Below are positions 1 to 9,126 of a stretch of 64,000 bases of DNA, one piece after another. Within the stretch, counting starts at the first letter, position 1. Each line of letters begins with the position of its first letter. The stretch is from Sphingomonas sp. S2-65 (lineage in GTDB: Bacteria > Pseudomonadota > Alphaproteobacteria > Sphingomonadales > Sphingomonadaceae), in assembly GCF_021513175.1 (NCBI RefSeq), contig NZ_CP090953.1, positions 744,001-808,000 of the forward strand, given 5' to 3'. A program made the translations under genes and the position numbers. The notes under the pieces are model-generated. The model did no database searches. It had not been told where the DNA came from and saw nothing but the letters and a program-made list of their open reading frames with translations.

Positions 1-110
1 CGGTCACCGAACACCTGACGATCAATCCCGCGTGGTGGGGCGAAACCGAGGTCGAAGGACGACGCGTCGCCGATCTGCTTGCCGACAAACCCTATGCGCT
101 GATCCGATAA
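1..110 (+). CDS. C-terminal tail of an unidentified protein (5' end outside window)
   Basis: An open frame enters the window (first full codon at position 3) and ends at TAA 108-110. It encodes only about 35 residues ending in KPYALIR. The tail has no motif I can tie to a family. It is followed at once by a strong hairpin, which fits a real gene end. The function cannot be called from this fragment. Confidence 0.5.
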   Translation, partial: VTEHLTINPAWWGETEVEGRRVADLLADKPYALIR

Positions 111-115
111 GCCGC

Positions 116-142
116 GGCGAGGGTGGCGCGACCACCCTCGCC
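116..142. terminator. Hairpin between convergent gene ends
   Basis: A perfect 11-bp stem (GGCGAGGGTGG / CCACCCTCGCC) with a 5-nt loop lies between the end of the first gene and the end of emrB on the other strand. There is no clear T-tract, so it could be a GC-rich bidirectional terminator or simply a stable 3' end structure. Confidence 0.5.
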
Positions 143-147
143 CGCCC

Positions 148-1677
148 TCAGTGCGCGGCCCCCGGCCCCACCGCGCGGCGCGGCCTGGGCGTCAACCAGA
201 TGATCATCGCCGAGAAGCCGAAGATCACCGCCGACAGCATGAAGATGTGCGTGGTCGCCACCGCGAACGCTTCCTTGTCGACCAGGTTCACGATCACCCC
301 GCGGATCTGGTCGATCGAGAAGCCCTGCGCGGTGAGCGCCTGGGTCGCTCCCTGCTCGTTCAGCCGCCCGGCCATCTCCGCGCGCGCGACCCGCGAGCTG
401 TTGTCCCACATCGTCGTCGAGATCGACGTGCCGATCGCGCCGGCCATGGTGCGCAGGAAGCTCATCAACCCCGCCGCCGACGCGGTCTCGTGCGGCTCCA
501 CTGCGCCGAGCGCGATCGTGGTCAGCGGAATGAAGAAGAACGGCATGCCGAAGCCCTGGAGCATCTGCGGAAACGCCAGCGACCAGAAATCGGCCTGGCT
601 GTTCCACCCGACCCGCAGCAGCGAGGCAAAGCCCAGCCACAGGATGCCGAAGCACACCAGTGCGCGCGGATCGACCTTGGTCGACAGCTTGGCGACGATC
701 GGCGACATGATCACCGCCGCCACCCCGGTGAACGCCGTGGCGTAACCGGCATAGGTCGCGGTGTAGCCCATGCTGGTCTGGAGCCATTGCGGGATGATCA
801 CCGCCGAGGAGAAGAAGGTCGCGAACGCAAAGGACAGCGAGATCACCGCGACGGTGAAGCCGCGATGGCGGAACACCCGCAGATCGACGATCGGCTGATC
901 CTCGGTCAGCTCCCAGGCGAGGAAGACGAGCAGCCCCACCACCGCGATCACCGCCAGCCAGATGATCGTGCCGTCGTTGAACCAGTCATGTTCGCGGCCG
1001 AGATCGAGCATGATCTGCAGCGCGGCGATCCACAACAGCATCAGCATCAGCCCGACCTTGTCGACGCGCAGCATCGACGTCGGCGTTTCCGCGCGGGAAA
1101 CCAATTTGACGGTGCCGAACACGCAGAGCGCGGCGACCGGGATGTTGATGAAGAAAATCCAATGCCACGACCAGCTGTCGGAGATCGTGCCGCCCAGGAT
1201 CGGTCCCAGGATCGGCGCGACGACCGTGGTCATCGCCCAGATACCCATCGCCTGGGCGCGTTGGTTGGGCGGGAAGATGCGCATCAACAGTGTCTGGCTG
1301 AGCGGCATCAGCGGACCGCCGCACAGCCCCTGGCCGATCCGGCAGGCGACGAGCATGCCGAGCGTGCTCGACATGCCGCACAGCACCGAGAAGATGCCGA
1401 AGCCGATCACGCCCCACATGAAGGTGCGCACCGTCCCGAACCGGCCGGCGAGCCAGCCGGTCAGCGGCACGCACACCGCCTCGGCCACGGCATAGGAGGT
1501 GATGATCCAGGTCCCCTGGCTCACCGAGATACCCAGGCTGCCGCCGATATGCGGCACCGAGACGTTGGCGATGGTGGTGTCGAGCACCACCATGAAGTTC
1601 GTGAGCGCGAGCACCGCACCCGCAAGGATCAGCTTGAACCCGCTCAGGGGCGCAACATCCTCGGCCTTGCCGGTCAT
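148..1677 (-). CDS. emrB: EmrB/QacA-type (DHA2) MFS multidrug exporter
   Basis: This is a 509-residue inner-membrane transporter with about 14 hydrophobic segments, the size and layout of the drug:H+ antiporter-2 family. The motif-C-like stretch LGPILGGTISD and the following WHWIFFINIP are typical of EmrB. I chose the ATG at 1677 because GAGGA lies just upstream and the start follows the emrA stop by about 10 bases; a longer frame to 1734 would overlap emrA. With emrA and the channel lipoprotein upstream in the same operon, it should form a tripartite pump spanning both membranes. The substrate is not visible in the sequence. The operon is likely controlled by the divergent TetR gene. Confidence 0.9.
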   Translation of the reverse strand: MTGKAEDVAPLSGFKLILAGAVLALTNFMVVLDTTIANVSVPHIGGSLGISVSQGTWIITSYAVAEAVCVPLTGWLAGRFGTVRTFMWGVIGFGIFSVLCGMSSTLGMLVACRIGQGLCGGPLMPLSQTLLMRIFPPNQRAQAMGIWAMTTVVAPILGPILGGTISDSWSWHWIFFINIPVAALCVFGTVKLVSRAETPTSMLRVDKVGLMLMLLWIAALQIMLDLGREHDWFNDGTIIWLAVIAVVGLLVFLAWELTEDQPIVDLRVFRHRGFTVAVISLSFAFATFFSSAVIIPQWLQTSMGYTATYAGYATAFTGVAAVIMSPIVAKLSTKVDPRALVCFGILWLGFASLLRVGWNSQADFWSLAFPQMLQGFGMPFFFIPLTTIALGAVEPHETASAAGLMSFLRTMAGAIGTSISTTMWDNSSRVARAEMAGRLNEQGATQALTAQGFSIDQIRGVIVNLVDKEAFAVATTHIFMLSAVIFGFSAMIIWLTPRPRRAVGPGAAH

Positions 1678-1687
1678 GGCAGAGTCC

Positions 1688-2875
1688 TCAATTCTTGGCG
1701 GTGATATCGATCTCGGCATCCATCGAGAGACCAACGCGCAGCGGGTGCGCCTGAAGCTCCTTGGGATCGAGCGCGACGCGGACCGGCAGGCGCTGCACGA
1801 CCTTGATCCAGTTGCCGGTGGCGTTCTGCGCCGGGATCAGCGCGAAGGACGAACCGGTGCCGCCCGATAGGCCGACGACCCTGCCGTGATATTCGACATC
1901 GCCGCCGTACAGATCGGAAGTGAGCGTGACCGGCTGGCCGACCTTGACCTGCGTCAGCTGGCCTTCCTTGAAGTTGGCGTCGACATAGAGCTGGCCCACC
2001 GGCACGATCATCATCAGCTGCGCGCCCTGGGCGACGCGCTGACCCACCGCCACGTTGCGGCGGGTAACCACGCCGTCCATCGGCGCGCGAATGGTGGTGC
2101 GCTGAAGCTCGAGCCGGGCCTGGGCCAGCTTGGCCTGCGCGGCGAGCACTTCAGGGGCATTGGCGTTGGTGCTGCCGCGGATCAGCGCGTTGTTCGCCGC
2201 CAGTTCACCCGACGCCGCACTGCGGGTCGAGCTTGCCTGGGCGATTGCGGCACGGGCGAGCTGGAGGTTCGCCTGCGCGGTCGCATAGGCGTTGGTGGCG
2301 GAGCTCAGCTCCTCGCCCGACACCGCGCCGGCCGGCGCCAGACGGCGACGGCGTTCGAGGTCGATGCGGGCGCGCTGGAAGTCGCCCTGCGCGGCGGTCA
2401 GCTGAGCGCGGGCACGGGTGATGTCGGCCTCGCGCGCCTGCACCTGCGCGGCAAGCGCGGTGCTGGTGGCGGCGGTCTGACCGAACTGGCGCTGCGCCTG
2501 CGCGAGATCGGCTTCGGCCTGAGCCACGGCGATGCGCGCATCGCTATCGTCCAGGCGGACGAGGACGTCGCCCTTCTTCACGGCCTGGGTGTCGCTCACG
2601 CGAACTTCGGCGACCTGTGCGGCGATCATCGGCGTGATCGACGCGGTGTCCGCGCCGACATAGGCGTTGTCGGTGCCGATGAAGTGGCTGCCGACCAGGA
2701 AGTACCATGTGCCATAGGCGATGCCGGCGAGCAGCACGACCGCGGCGATGCCGCCGAGCAGCTTCTTGCGCATGCCGCCGCGCTTGGGCGCGATGGCGGC
2801 TGCGGGCGGAGCGGCGGGCGCGGCTTCCGGAGCCGGTGCTGCCTGGTTACGGATCTGCGGATCGGCATCAGCCAT
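1688..2875 (-). CDS. emrA: EmrA/HlyD-type periplasmic adaptor
   Basis: The 395-residue membrane-fusion protein bridges the EmrB pump and the outer-membrane channel. It has an Ala/Pro-rich cytoplasmic N-terminus, one transmembrane helix at about residues 38-60, and then a lipoyl-like half motif (YVGADTASITPMIAAQVAEV). A long Ala/Gln-rich coiled-coil hairpin follows, and then the second half motif (APMDGVVTRRNVAVGQRV). The ATG at 2875 is preferred because it overlaps the stop of the upstream channel gene by 8 bases; the frame extends further upstream but only inside that gene. The size and domain order match EmrA. Confidence 0.9.
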   Translation of the reverse strand: MADADPQIRNQAAPAPEAAPAAPPAAAIAPKRGGMRKKLLGGIAAVVLLAGIAYGTWYFLVGSHFIGTDNAYVGADTASITPMIAAQVAEVRVSDTQAVKKGDVLVRLDDSDARIAVAQAEADLAQAQRQFGQTAATSTALAAQVQAREADITRARAQLTAAQGDFQRARIDLERRRRLAPAGAVSGEELSSATNAYATAQANLQLARAAIAQASSTRSAASGELAANNALIRGSTNANAPEVLAAQAKLAQARLELQRTTIRAPMDGVVTRRNVAVGQRVAQGAQLMMIVPVGQLYVDANFKEGQLTQVKVGQPVTLTSDLYGGDVEYHGRVVGLSGGTGSSFALIPAQNATGNWIKVVQRLPVRVALDPKELQAHPLRVGLSMDAEIDITAKN

Positions 2876-4316
2876 GAGTCTGGTCCTTGGTTGCGGCAGC
2901 CGCCGCTGAAGTGGTGGAGAAGCCGCCGCCAAGGGCGCGGACGAGTTGGACATCGAGCGTGAAGGCGCGGGCCTCCAGTTCCGCGGCGGCCTGACGCACC
3001 TGGAGCACGCGCTCCTCGGCGGTCAGCACGTCGAGGAAGGTCGACAGCCCGCCCTCGTAGCGGAGACGGGCGACGTTATAGGCCTGTTCGGACGAGGCGA
3101 GCGCCTGACGCGTTTCGGCCAGCCGCGTGGCAAGCGCCCGCTGGCTGGTCACCGCATCGGCAACCTCGCGATAGGCAGTGGCGACGGTGCCGTCGTAATT
3201 GGCGACGGCCTCGTCGAAGGCGGCACGCGCCCCGCGATACTGGCCGGTGAGCTGGCCGCCCCGGAAGATCGGCAGGCTTACCGCCGGGCCGACCTGGCCA
3301 TAGGTCGAGCCGCCATCGAACAGCTTGTTCAGGCCGAGCGCCTGGAAGCCGATCAGCGCGCTGAGGTTGACCGCCGGGTAGAAGTCGGCGCGCGCGACCT
3401 TGATGCGGGCGGCAGCCGCTTCGACTCGCGCCCGGGATGCGGCGATGTCGGGACGGCGGCCGATCAGGTCGGTGGTCACGCCCGCGGGCAGGCCGCGCGC
3501 GATCACCGGCGCCGTCGGCAGCGCGATCGACAAGCCGCGATCGGGCCCCTGCCCCAGCAACGCGGCGATGCGGTTGCGGGTCAGGCCGATCGCCTCGTCG
3601 GTGGCGGCGAGATCGGCGCGCGCGGACGGCACGCCCGCCTCGGCCTGCTTCTGCTCGGCCTGGGTGTCGAGCCCGCTGGTGACACGGTCGGTGACCAGCC
3701 GCTGGGTCCGGGTGCGGATATCCAGCGCCTCGGCCTGCACTGCGCGTTCACGGGCGTAGCGCGCGAGATCGGCATAGGCGCTTGCGATGTTGGTCGAAAG
3801 CACCAGCCGCGCCTGCTCCAGCTCGATGCGGGCAGCCTCGGCATCCGACGTGGCGGCACGCAGTGACGCACGATTGCGGCCCCAAAGGTCGAGATCGAAG
3901 TTGAGCGTCGCGGCGACATGGCCCGTATCGTTCCAGCCCTTGGGCACGAAATCGGCGGGGATACCGTTATTGTAGCTCTGCTTGGTTTCGAGCGCGCTCG
4001 CCTCGACGCCAACCGACGGCAGGCGCGCGGCGCCGGCCTGTTCGGCATAGGCCCTGGCCGAGCGAAGCCGCGCGTCGGCGGCGGCAAGATCGGGAGCGCC
4101 GCGCAGGCCCTCCTCGATCAAACCGGCAAGCTGGGCATCGCCGTAATCGGCCCACCAGCGGTCGCCCGGCCAGGCGGCCGCGCTGTCGGAGGCAAGCGAT
4201 TGCGTCGCGGCGAAGCTGGACGCCGCGCGGGTTTCGGGACGCGGCCCGAGATCGGGCACGGTCGCGCAGCCCGAGAGCAACGCGGCGCCCGCAGCAGCGG
4301 AAAGGAGACGAGACAT
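2868..4316 (-). CDS. NodT/TolC-family outer-membrane efflux lipoprotein
   Basis: This outer-membrane channel subunit is about 482 residues long and is first in the efflux operon. A short signal peptide ends in a lipobox (ALLSGC, Cys about 17), as in NodT/OprM-type factors, and two outer-membrane-efflux repeats follow, rich in Ala and Arg with the usual LDLWGRNRA stretch. ATGs at 4316 and 4322 are both possible. A TTG at 4358 is unlikely because it would place the palindromic operator 4333-4350 inside the coding region. It is probably repressed by the adjacent TetR protein. Confidence 0.88.
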   Translation of the reverse strand: MSRLLSAAAGAALLSGCATVPDLGPRPETRAASSFAATQSLASDSAAAWPGDRWWADYGDAQLAGLIEEGLRGAPDLAAADARLRSARAYAEQAGAARLPSVGVEASALETKQSYNNGIPADFVPKGWNDTGHVAATLNFDLDLWGRNRASLRAATSDAEAARIELEQARLVLSTNIASAYADLARYARERAVQAEALDIRTRTQRLVTDRVTSGLDTQAEQKQAEAGVPSARADLAATDEAIGLTRNRIAALLGQGPDRGLSIALPTAPVIARGLPAGVTTDLIGRRPDIAASRARVEAAAARIKVARADFYPAVNLSALIGFQALGLNKLFDGGSTYGQVGPAVSLPIFRGGQLTGQYRGARAAFDEAVANYDGTVATAYREVADAVTSQRALATRLAETRQALASSEQAYNVARLRYEGGLSTFLDVLTAEERVLQVRQAAAELEARAFTLDVQLVRALGGGFSTTSAAAAATKDQTHG

Positions 4317-4332
4317 ATGCATGCGAAAATAG

Positions 4333-4350
4333 CCGTACTGATTGGTACGG
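4333..4350. promoter_or_regulatory. Palindromic operator, copy 1 (efflux-operon side)
   Basis: The sequence CCGTAC-N6-GTACGG is a perfect inverted repeat just ahead of the channel gene start. It has the same half-site core (GTAC) and the same 6-base spacer as the palindrome at 4392-4409. A TTGACA on the minus strand (4384-4379) could be the -35 of the efflux promoter, which would place this site near the transcription start. Two matching sites flanking a divergent TetR gene suggest TetR binding; this is inference. Confidence 0.7.
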
Positions 4351-4391
4351 AAAGGCAAATGGAGACGGCACCGCAGCTTGTCAATAAGAAA

Positions 4392-4409
4392 CTGTACCCT
4401 ATAGTACAG
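4392..4409. promoter_or_regulatory. Palindromic operator, copy 2, overlapping the tetR promoter
   Basis: CTGTAC-N6-GTACAG is a perfect inverted repeat ending 2 bases before the tetR ATG. A plus-strand promoter TTGTCA (4378-4383), 16 bases, TATAGT (4400-4405) runs through it, so bound repressor would block tetR itself. That promoter places the transcription start at or very near the ATG, which suggests a leaderless tetR mRNA. Confidence 0.7.
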
Positions 4410-4411
4410 CT

Positions 4412-5044
4412 ATGTCCGACAATGTTCCGCCCAGCCCATCCAAGCGTGAGGCACGCAAGCAGGATCGCCGGCTTGCGATCCTCTGCGTCGCCAAGCGGAC
4501 CTTCCTTGAGAATGGCTATTCGGGAACGTCGATGTCGGCGATCGCCGCCGAGCTTGGTGGCTCGAAGGCGACGTTGTGGGGCTATTTTCCCAGCAAGGAA
4601 GACCTGTTTTCCGCCGTGCTGGATGAAGCGACCCGCGCCTATCGCCAGCAGCTGACCGATTTGCTGAAACCGTCCGACGACGTGCGGGCAACGCTGGTGG
4701 AATTCGCACGCGGGTTCCTGACCAAGATCACCTCTCCCGACGCGCTGCGCCTCCATCGGCTGGTCGCGTCCGAAGTCGGAAGAGCGCCGGAAGTCGGCGA
4801 CATCTTCTACCGGCGCGCGCCGCAGCGTACCCGGCAGTTGCTGACGGAGTTCATCGCGGCGGCGATGGCCGCCGGCCAGTTGCGCGACGAGGATCCTGCC
4901 GACGCGGCACGGGTAATGACCGCATTGTGCACGGGCGGTCTGCACCAGCGGATGCTCTGGGGACAGGATGCGGCGACACCCGAGCGAATCGAAACCGAAG
5001 CCCAGCGCGCGGTGGAAGTGTTCTTGCGGGCCTTCGGGGTTTAG
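4412..5044 (+). CDS. TetR-family repressor of the efflux operon
   Basis: The 210-residue protein has an N-terminal TetR helix-turn-helix at about residues 22-68. It includes NGYSGTSMSAIAAELGGSKATLWGYFPSKEDLF, shown here only as the family hallmark of G-S-x-T-L-W-x-Y-F followed by K-E-x-L-F. A C-terminal all-helical ligand domain of the AefR/TetR_C type follows. It is divergent from the emrAB/channel operon, and the two 18-bp palindromes lie in the shared 95-base gap. No ribosome-binding site precedes the ATG, in line with leaderless translation. The likely role is autoregulation and efflux control; the inducer is unknown. Confidence 0.88.
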   Translation: MSDNVPPSPSKREARKQDRRLAILCVAKRTFLENGYSGTSMSAIAAELGGSKATLWGYFPSKEDLFSAVLDEATRAYRQQLTDLLKPSDDVRATLVEFARGFLTKITSPDALRLHRLVASEVGRAPEVGDIFYRRAPQRTRQLLTEFIAAAMAAGQLRDEDPADAARVMTALCTGGLHQRMLWGQDAATPERIETEAQRAVEVFLRAFGV

Positions 5045-5062
5045 CTGGGGAGCGCCGCTTGC

Positions 5063-5190
5063 AATCCTCCCCCGGAGGGGGAGGTGGCACGCGCAGAGTG
5101 ACGGAGGGGTAGTCTCCTCATGGATCATCGCTCGCGGACAATACCCCTCCACCAGCTTCGCTGGTCCCCCTCCCCCTCCGGGGGAGGATT
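5063..5190. repeat. Palindromic intergenic repeat, copy A
   Basis: This is a 128-base element with terminal inverted repeats AATCCTCCCCCGG...CCGGGGGAGGATT. Each end folds on itself (CCTCCCCCGGAGGGGGAGG), and the interior carries matching GAGGGGTA and TACCCCTC blocks. Copies or half copies recur at 12620-13159. It has no coding capacity and looks like a REP or MITE-like element of sphingomonads. It lies directly ahead of mfd. Confidence 0.85.
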
Positions 5191-5278
5191 GTTGCGAGCC
5201 CCGCACGGTCGCCGTGCCGGAACGTCCGGCGATGGTGCTCGTTCGGCTGGGCTTGAGCTAGCGCGGGGGCTGAGTGAC

Positions 5279-8200
5279 GTGAGCGGTGAATTGGGTATCG
5301 GCGAGATCGCCGTGCGGCTGGCCGAGGCGATGCGGGACGGCGATGTTGTGTTCCTGGCCCCAGACGAGGCGCGTGCCGGGGCCGTCGAGCGGGCGTTGAG
5401 CGCCGCCATGCCCGAGGCGGCGGTGATCTTCTGCCCCGGCAGCGATGCGCTTCCGGGCGACAGCGCGCCGGCCTCCCCCGCCAATGTCGGCCAGCGCGTC
5501 GCGGCGCTGCGGCGGCTGCGGGTCGCGCTGGCGGCGCAGCAGCGCGTGGCGCTGATCAGCACCGGCGAAGCGGCCGGGCGGCTCTATCCCGCGCCGCTCG
5601 CCTTCGACACTGCGCCGCCGCTGGTCGAGACCGGCCAGGCGATCGACCTGGCCGCCTTTGCCGAGACGCTGGTCGAGATCGGCTATATCCATGACGAACG
5701 CGTCGACGAACCCGGCGAAGTCGCGCTGCGCGGGCAAGTGATCGACGTGTTCCCCGCCGATGCCGGGCTACCCTATCGCATCGAGGCGCAGGACGGGCAC
5801 GTCGCCTGGGTGCGGCCCTATGACGCCGCGACTCAGCTCACCACCGGCGAGGCCGAGCGGCTGGAGCTGGGCCGCGTGAACGAGCCCGAGCTGGAGGATC
5901 CGGTGTCGCTGCTCGATCACGTTCCGGGCGCCGCCGTGGCGATGGAGCCCGAGGCCGACAAGCGGCGCAGGCGCTTCCTGGCGCTGGCGGCGGATGCCGA
6001 GCGGCAGCGGCCGGGCTCGGCGCGGCGCGTGTGCGACGAAGCCCGCTGGACCGAAGCGCTGGCAGAACGCGCGATGCTGGCGCTGGCCGAGGGTGGCGAG
6101 CCGCCGGCGCGGTTCGTCGAGAGCCGCACGCCGATGCGCGCCTTCGCCAAGGTGGCGCGGGCGGCGATGGCGGAAGGCGACCGCGTGGCGCTGCTGGGCA
6201 GCACGCGCGATCTGCGCTTCCTCAAGCGGCGAGTGCTCAAGGTGCTGGGCGGCGAGGCGATCGAGGCGACGCGCTGGGCCGACGTTGCGCAAGCCGCCGA
6301 GGGCAGCCTGGTCACCTTGACGATGCCGGTCGAGCGCGGCTTCCGCGTGGAGGGCGTGACGGCCATCGCGGCGGGGGATCTGCTGGGCAGCCGCGCCAAG
6401 CTGGACGACGGCCATTCGGCGGCGTCGGGCGCCGAGCTGTTCGACCTGGGCGACATCCGCGTCGGCGACGTGGTGGTGCATGAGGATCACGGCATCGGCG
6501 TGGTCGAGGGGCTGGCGCCGCTCCCGGTTGCCGAGGGCGAGCCCGCGGGCGACGCGATCCAGCTGCGCTATGCCGAGGACGGGCGGCGGCTGGTGCCGGT
6601 GACCGAGGCCGACCGGATCTGGCGCTATGGCGCGGACGAGGACGCAGTGACGCTGGACCGGCTCGACGGATCGAGCTGGCAGAAAAGGCGCGGGGCGATC
6701 AACGAGGCCGTGGAGGAAAGCGCGCGGGCGCTGCTGGCCCTGACCGAGGAGCGCGCGCAGCGGACCGCGCCGGCGCTCGATCCCGATCCGGCGCTATACG
6801 AGCGCTTCGCCAGCGGGTTTCCGTTCATCGAGACGCCGGACCAGGCGCGGGCGATCCAGGCAGTGCGCGACGATCTCGCCTCGGGCAGGCCGATGGACCG
6901 GCTGGTGATCGGCGACGTCGGCTATGGCAAGACCGAAGTGGCGCTGCGCGCGGCGGCGCTGGCGGCGCTGGCGGGCAGGCAGGTGGCAGTGGCGGCGCCG
7001 ACCACGGTGCTGGCGCGGCAGCATCTGGAGAGCTTCACGCGGCGCTTCGAGGGGACCGGGATCGCCGTGGCCGGGTTGTCGCGGCTGTCGAGCCCGGCGG
7101 AGAAGAAGGCGGTGAAGGCCGGGCTCGCCGACGGATCGGTGGGCGTGGTGATCGGCACCGGCGCAGTGGCGGGCAAGGGCGTCGAGTATAAGGACCTGGC
7201 GCTCGTCGTGATCGACGAGGAGCAGCGCTTCGGCGCGGCGGACAAGAACCGGCTGCGCGAGATGGGCGGCGGCCACGTGCTGACGCTGAGCGCGACGCCG
7301 ATCCCGCGGACGCTGCAGAGCGCGCTGGTCGGACTCCAGCAGCTTTCGGTGATCGCGACGCCCCCTGCCCGCCGCCAGCCGATCCGCACCTCGGTGATGG
7401 GCTTCGACCCGCAGGTGCTGCGCACCGCGCTGCTGCGCGAGAAGAGCCGCGGCGGGCAGAGCTTCGTGGTGGTGCCGCGGATCGAGGACATGGCGCCGCT
7501 CGCCGAGCGGCTGGCCAAGCTGGTGCCCGAGCTCAAGGTGCTCGACGCGCACGGCAAGTTGGCGGCGCAGGATCTGGACGGCGTGATGGTCGGCTTCGCC
7601 AATGGCGAAGGCGACGTGCTGCTGGCGACCAACATCATCGAGGCCGGACTCGACGTGCCGCGCGCGAACACGATGGTGGTGTGGCGCGCCGACCGCTTCG
7701 GGCTGTCGCAGCTCCACCAGCTGCGCGGGCGGGTCGGGCGCGGGAGCCGGCGGGGACAGGTGCTGCTGGTGACCGATCCCGACACCGAGATCGCGCCGCG
7801 CACGCTCACGCGGCTGCGCACCCTCCAGGCGTTCGACCGGCTGGGCGCGGGCTTCGCGATCAGCGCGCGCGATCTCGACATGCGCGGCGCCGGCGACTTG
7901 CTGGGCGAGGCGCAGGCCGGGCACATGAAGCTGATCGGCATCGACCTGTACCAGCATCTGCTGGAGATCGCCGTGCGCCGCACCCGCGGCGAGGATGTCG
8001 AGCGCTGGACCGCGCAGCTCAATCTGGGCCTTCACGGCCGGCTGCCCGATGATTGGGTGCCCGAGGAGGAACTGCGCGTCACGCTGTATGCCCGCCTCGC
8101 CCGGATCGACACGATCGCCGGGATGGACAGCTTCGAGGCCGAGCTGGAAGACCGCTTCGGCGAGCTTCCCGAGGAAGCCCAGACGCTGGTCACGCTCGCG

Positions 8201-8413
8201 CGGACGCGGCTGCTGGCGCGATCGGCCGGGATCCGCCGCGTCGACGCGGGGCCGGCGGCGCTGGCCTTCACCCCCGATGGCAGCTTCGAAGGCGACCCGC
8301 AGGCGCATGGCCTGGCCGAGAAGAACGGCCGGCTGCTGCTCGCCGAGGCGATCGAGGAACCCGCGGCACGATTGCAGCGTGTCGAAGCGTTGCTGGCCGA
8401 ATTGGCAAGCTGA
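5279..8413 (+). CDS. mfd: Transcription-repair coupling factor Mfd
   Basis: Mfd is a DNA translocase that removes stalled RNA polymerase and recruits UvrA for nucleotide excision repair. From the GTG at 5279 it has about 1044 residues, slightly short for the family (E. coli has 1148). In order it has a UvrB-like N-terminal module, a CarD-type polymerase-interaction domain (VGDVVVHEDHGIGVVEGL), the helicase core with Walker A GDVGYGKTE, the box VIDEEQRF and LSATPIPRTL, and the C-terminal Mfd domain. An ATG at 5120 is in frame but lies inside repeat copy A and would add translated repeat, so I prefer the GTG, which has GGGGG nine bases upstream. The true start remains uncertain. Confidence 0.93.
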   Translation: MSGELGIGEIAVRLAEAMRDGDVVFLAPDEARAGAVERALSAAMPEAAVIFCPGSDALPGDSAPASPANVGQRVAALRRLRVALAAQQRVALISTGEAAGRLYPAPLAFDTAPPLVETGQAIDLAAFAETLVEIGYIHDERVDEPGEVALRGQVIDVFPADAGLPYRIEAQDGHVAWVRPYDAATQLTTGEAERLELGRVNEPELEDPVSLLDHVPGAAVAMEPEADKRRRRFLALAADAERQRPGSARRVCDEARWTEALAERAMLALAEGGEPPARFVESRTPMRAFAKVARAAMAEGDRVALLGSTRDLRFLKRRVLKVLGGEAIEATRWADVAQAAEGSLVTLTMPVERGFRVEGVTAIAAGDLLGSRAKLDDGHSAASGAELFDLGDIRVGDVVVHEDHGIGVVEGLAPLPVAEGEPAGDAIQLRYAEDGRRLVPVTEADRIWRYGADEDAVTLDRLDGSSWQKRRGAINEAVEESARALLALTEERAQRTAPALDPDPALYERFASGFPFIETPDQARAIQAVRDDLASGRPMDRLVIGDVGYGKTEVALRAAALAALAGRQVAVAAPTTVLARQHLESFTRRFEGTGIAVAGLSRLSSPAEKKAVKAGLADGSVGVVIGTGAVAGKGVEYKDLALVVIDEEQRFGAADKNRLREMGGGHVLTLSATPIPRTLQSALVGLQQLSVIATPPARRQPIRTSVMGFDPQVLRTALLREKSRGGQSFVVVPRIEDMAPLAERLAKLVPELKVLDAHGKLAAQDLDGVMVGFANGEGDVLLATNIIEAGLDVPRANTMVVWRADRFGLSQLHQLRGRVGRGSRRGQVLLVTDPDTEIAPRTLTRLRTLQAFDRLGAGFAISARDLDMRGAGDLLGEAQAGHMKLIGIDLYQHLLEIAVRRTRGEDVERWTAQLNLGLHGRLPDDWVPEEELRVTLYARLARIDTIAGMDSFEAELEDRFGELPEEAQTLVTLARTRLLARSAGIRRVDAGPAALAFTPDGSFEGDPQAHGLAEKNGRLLLAEAIEEPAARLQRVEALLAELAS

Positions 8414-8478
8414 ACCAGACTGTTCGCTGCGCGCGCAAGGCGGTATGACGAACCCAAATCAATATGGAAGGACTCAGC

Positions 8479-9126
8479 ATGCCCGAAGCCGGCGAGCTTG
8501 AAATGAGTCGTCGCGGCCTGCTGATCACCGGCGCGGCGTCAGCGGCGGCGACTGCCATCCCCACAGCAGAGGCCCAGACGATGTCGCTCCCCCCGCAGGA
8601 CCAGCCGAGCCTGATGCGCGTCGCCTTCGACGTGAACGGCAAGCCCCGCGAGCTGGAGGTCGACACCCGCACCACCTTGCTCGACGCACTGCGCGAGCAT
8701 CTGCACCTGACCGGATCGAAGAAGGGCTGCGACCACGGCCAGTGCGGCGCGTGCACGGTGATCGTCGACGGGCGGCGGATCAACAGCTGCCTGAGCCTGG
8801 CGGTGATGCACCAGGGCGACAAGATCACCACGATCGAGGGCCTGGGCACGCCGGACAAGCTGCACCCGATGCAGGCCGCCTTCGTCAAGCATGACGGCTA
8901 TCAATGCGGCTATTGCACGCCCGGGCAGATCTGCTCGGCGGTGGCAGTGCTCGACGAGATCAAGGCCGGCATCCCCAGCCATGTCAGCCAGGATCTGGAG
9001 GGCCGCCAGACGGCGACCAATTTGGAAATCCGCGAGCGGATGAGCGGCAATATCTGCCGCTGCGGCGCCTATTCGAACATCGCCGAGGCGATCAGCGAAG
9101 TCGCGGCAGGAAGGAAGAAGGCATGA
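8479..9126 (+). CDS. paoA: Aldehyde oxidoreductase, [2Fe-2S] subunit (PaoA/YagT type)
   Basis: This is the 215-residue electron-transfer subunit of a periplasmic molybdenum aldehyde oxidase. A Tat-type leader (SRRGLLITG, then an Ala-rich stretch ending EAQ) precedes a plant-type ferredoxin domain with CDHGQCGAC and a helical domain with [10 protein letters not shown] and CRCG. These eight Cys residues should hold two [2Fe-2S] clusters. The ATG at 8479 is chosen because GGAAGGA sits seven bases upstream; the ATG at 8464 lacks this. It overlaps paoB by ATGA. Confidence 0.92.
   Translation: MPEAGELEMSRRGLLITGAASAAATAIPTAEAQTMSLPPQDQPSLMRVAFDVNGKPRELEVDTRTTLLDALREHLHLTGSKKGCDHGQCGACTVIVDGRRINSCLSLAVMHQGDKITTIEGLGTPDKLHPMQAAFVKHDGYQCGYCTPGQICSAVAVLDEIKAGIPSHVSQDLEGRQTATNLEIRERMSGNICRCGAYSNIAEAISEVAAGRKKA

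Noticed and set aside
4968..5261. Short plus-strand frame running through repeat copy A
   Set aside because: It starts inside tetR in another phase and crosses the palindromic repeat; there is no start signal and no recognisable product.
6794..8308. 504-codon minus-strand frame opposite mfd
   Set aside because: The mfd helicase motifs are on the plus strand, and the minus frame has no start signal or motif.
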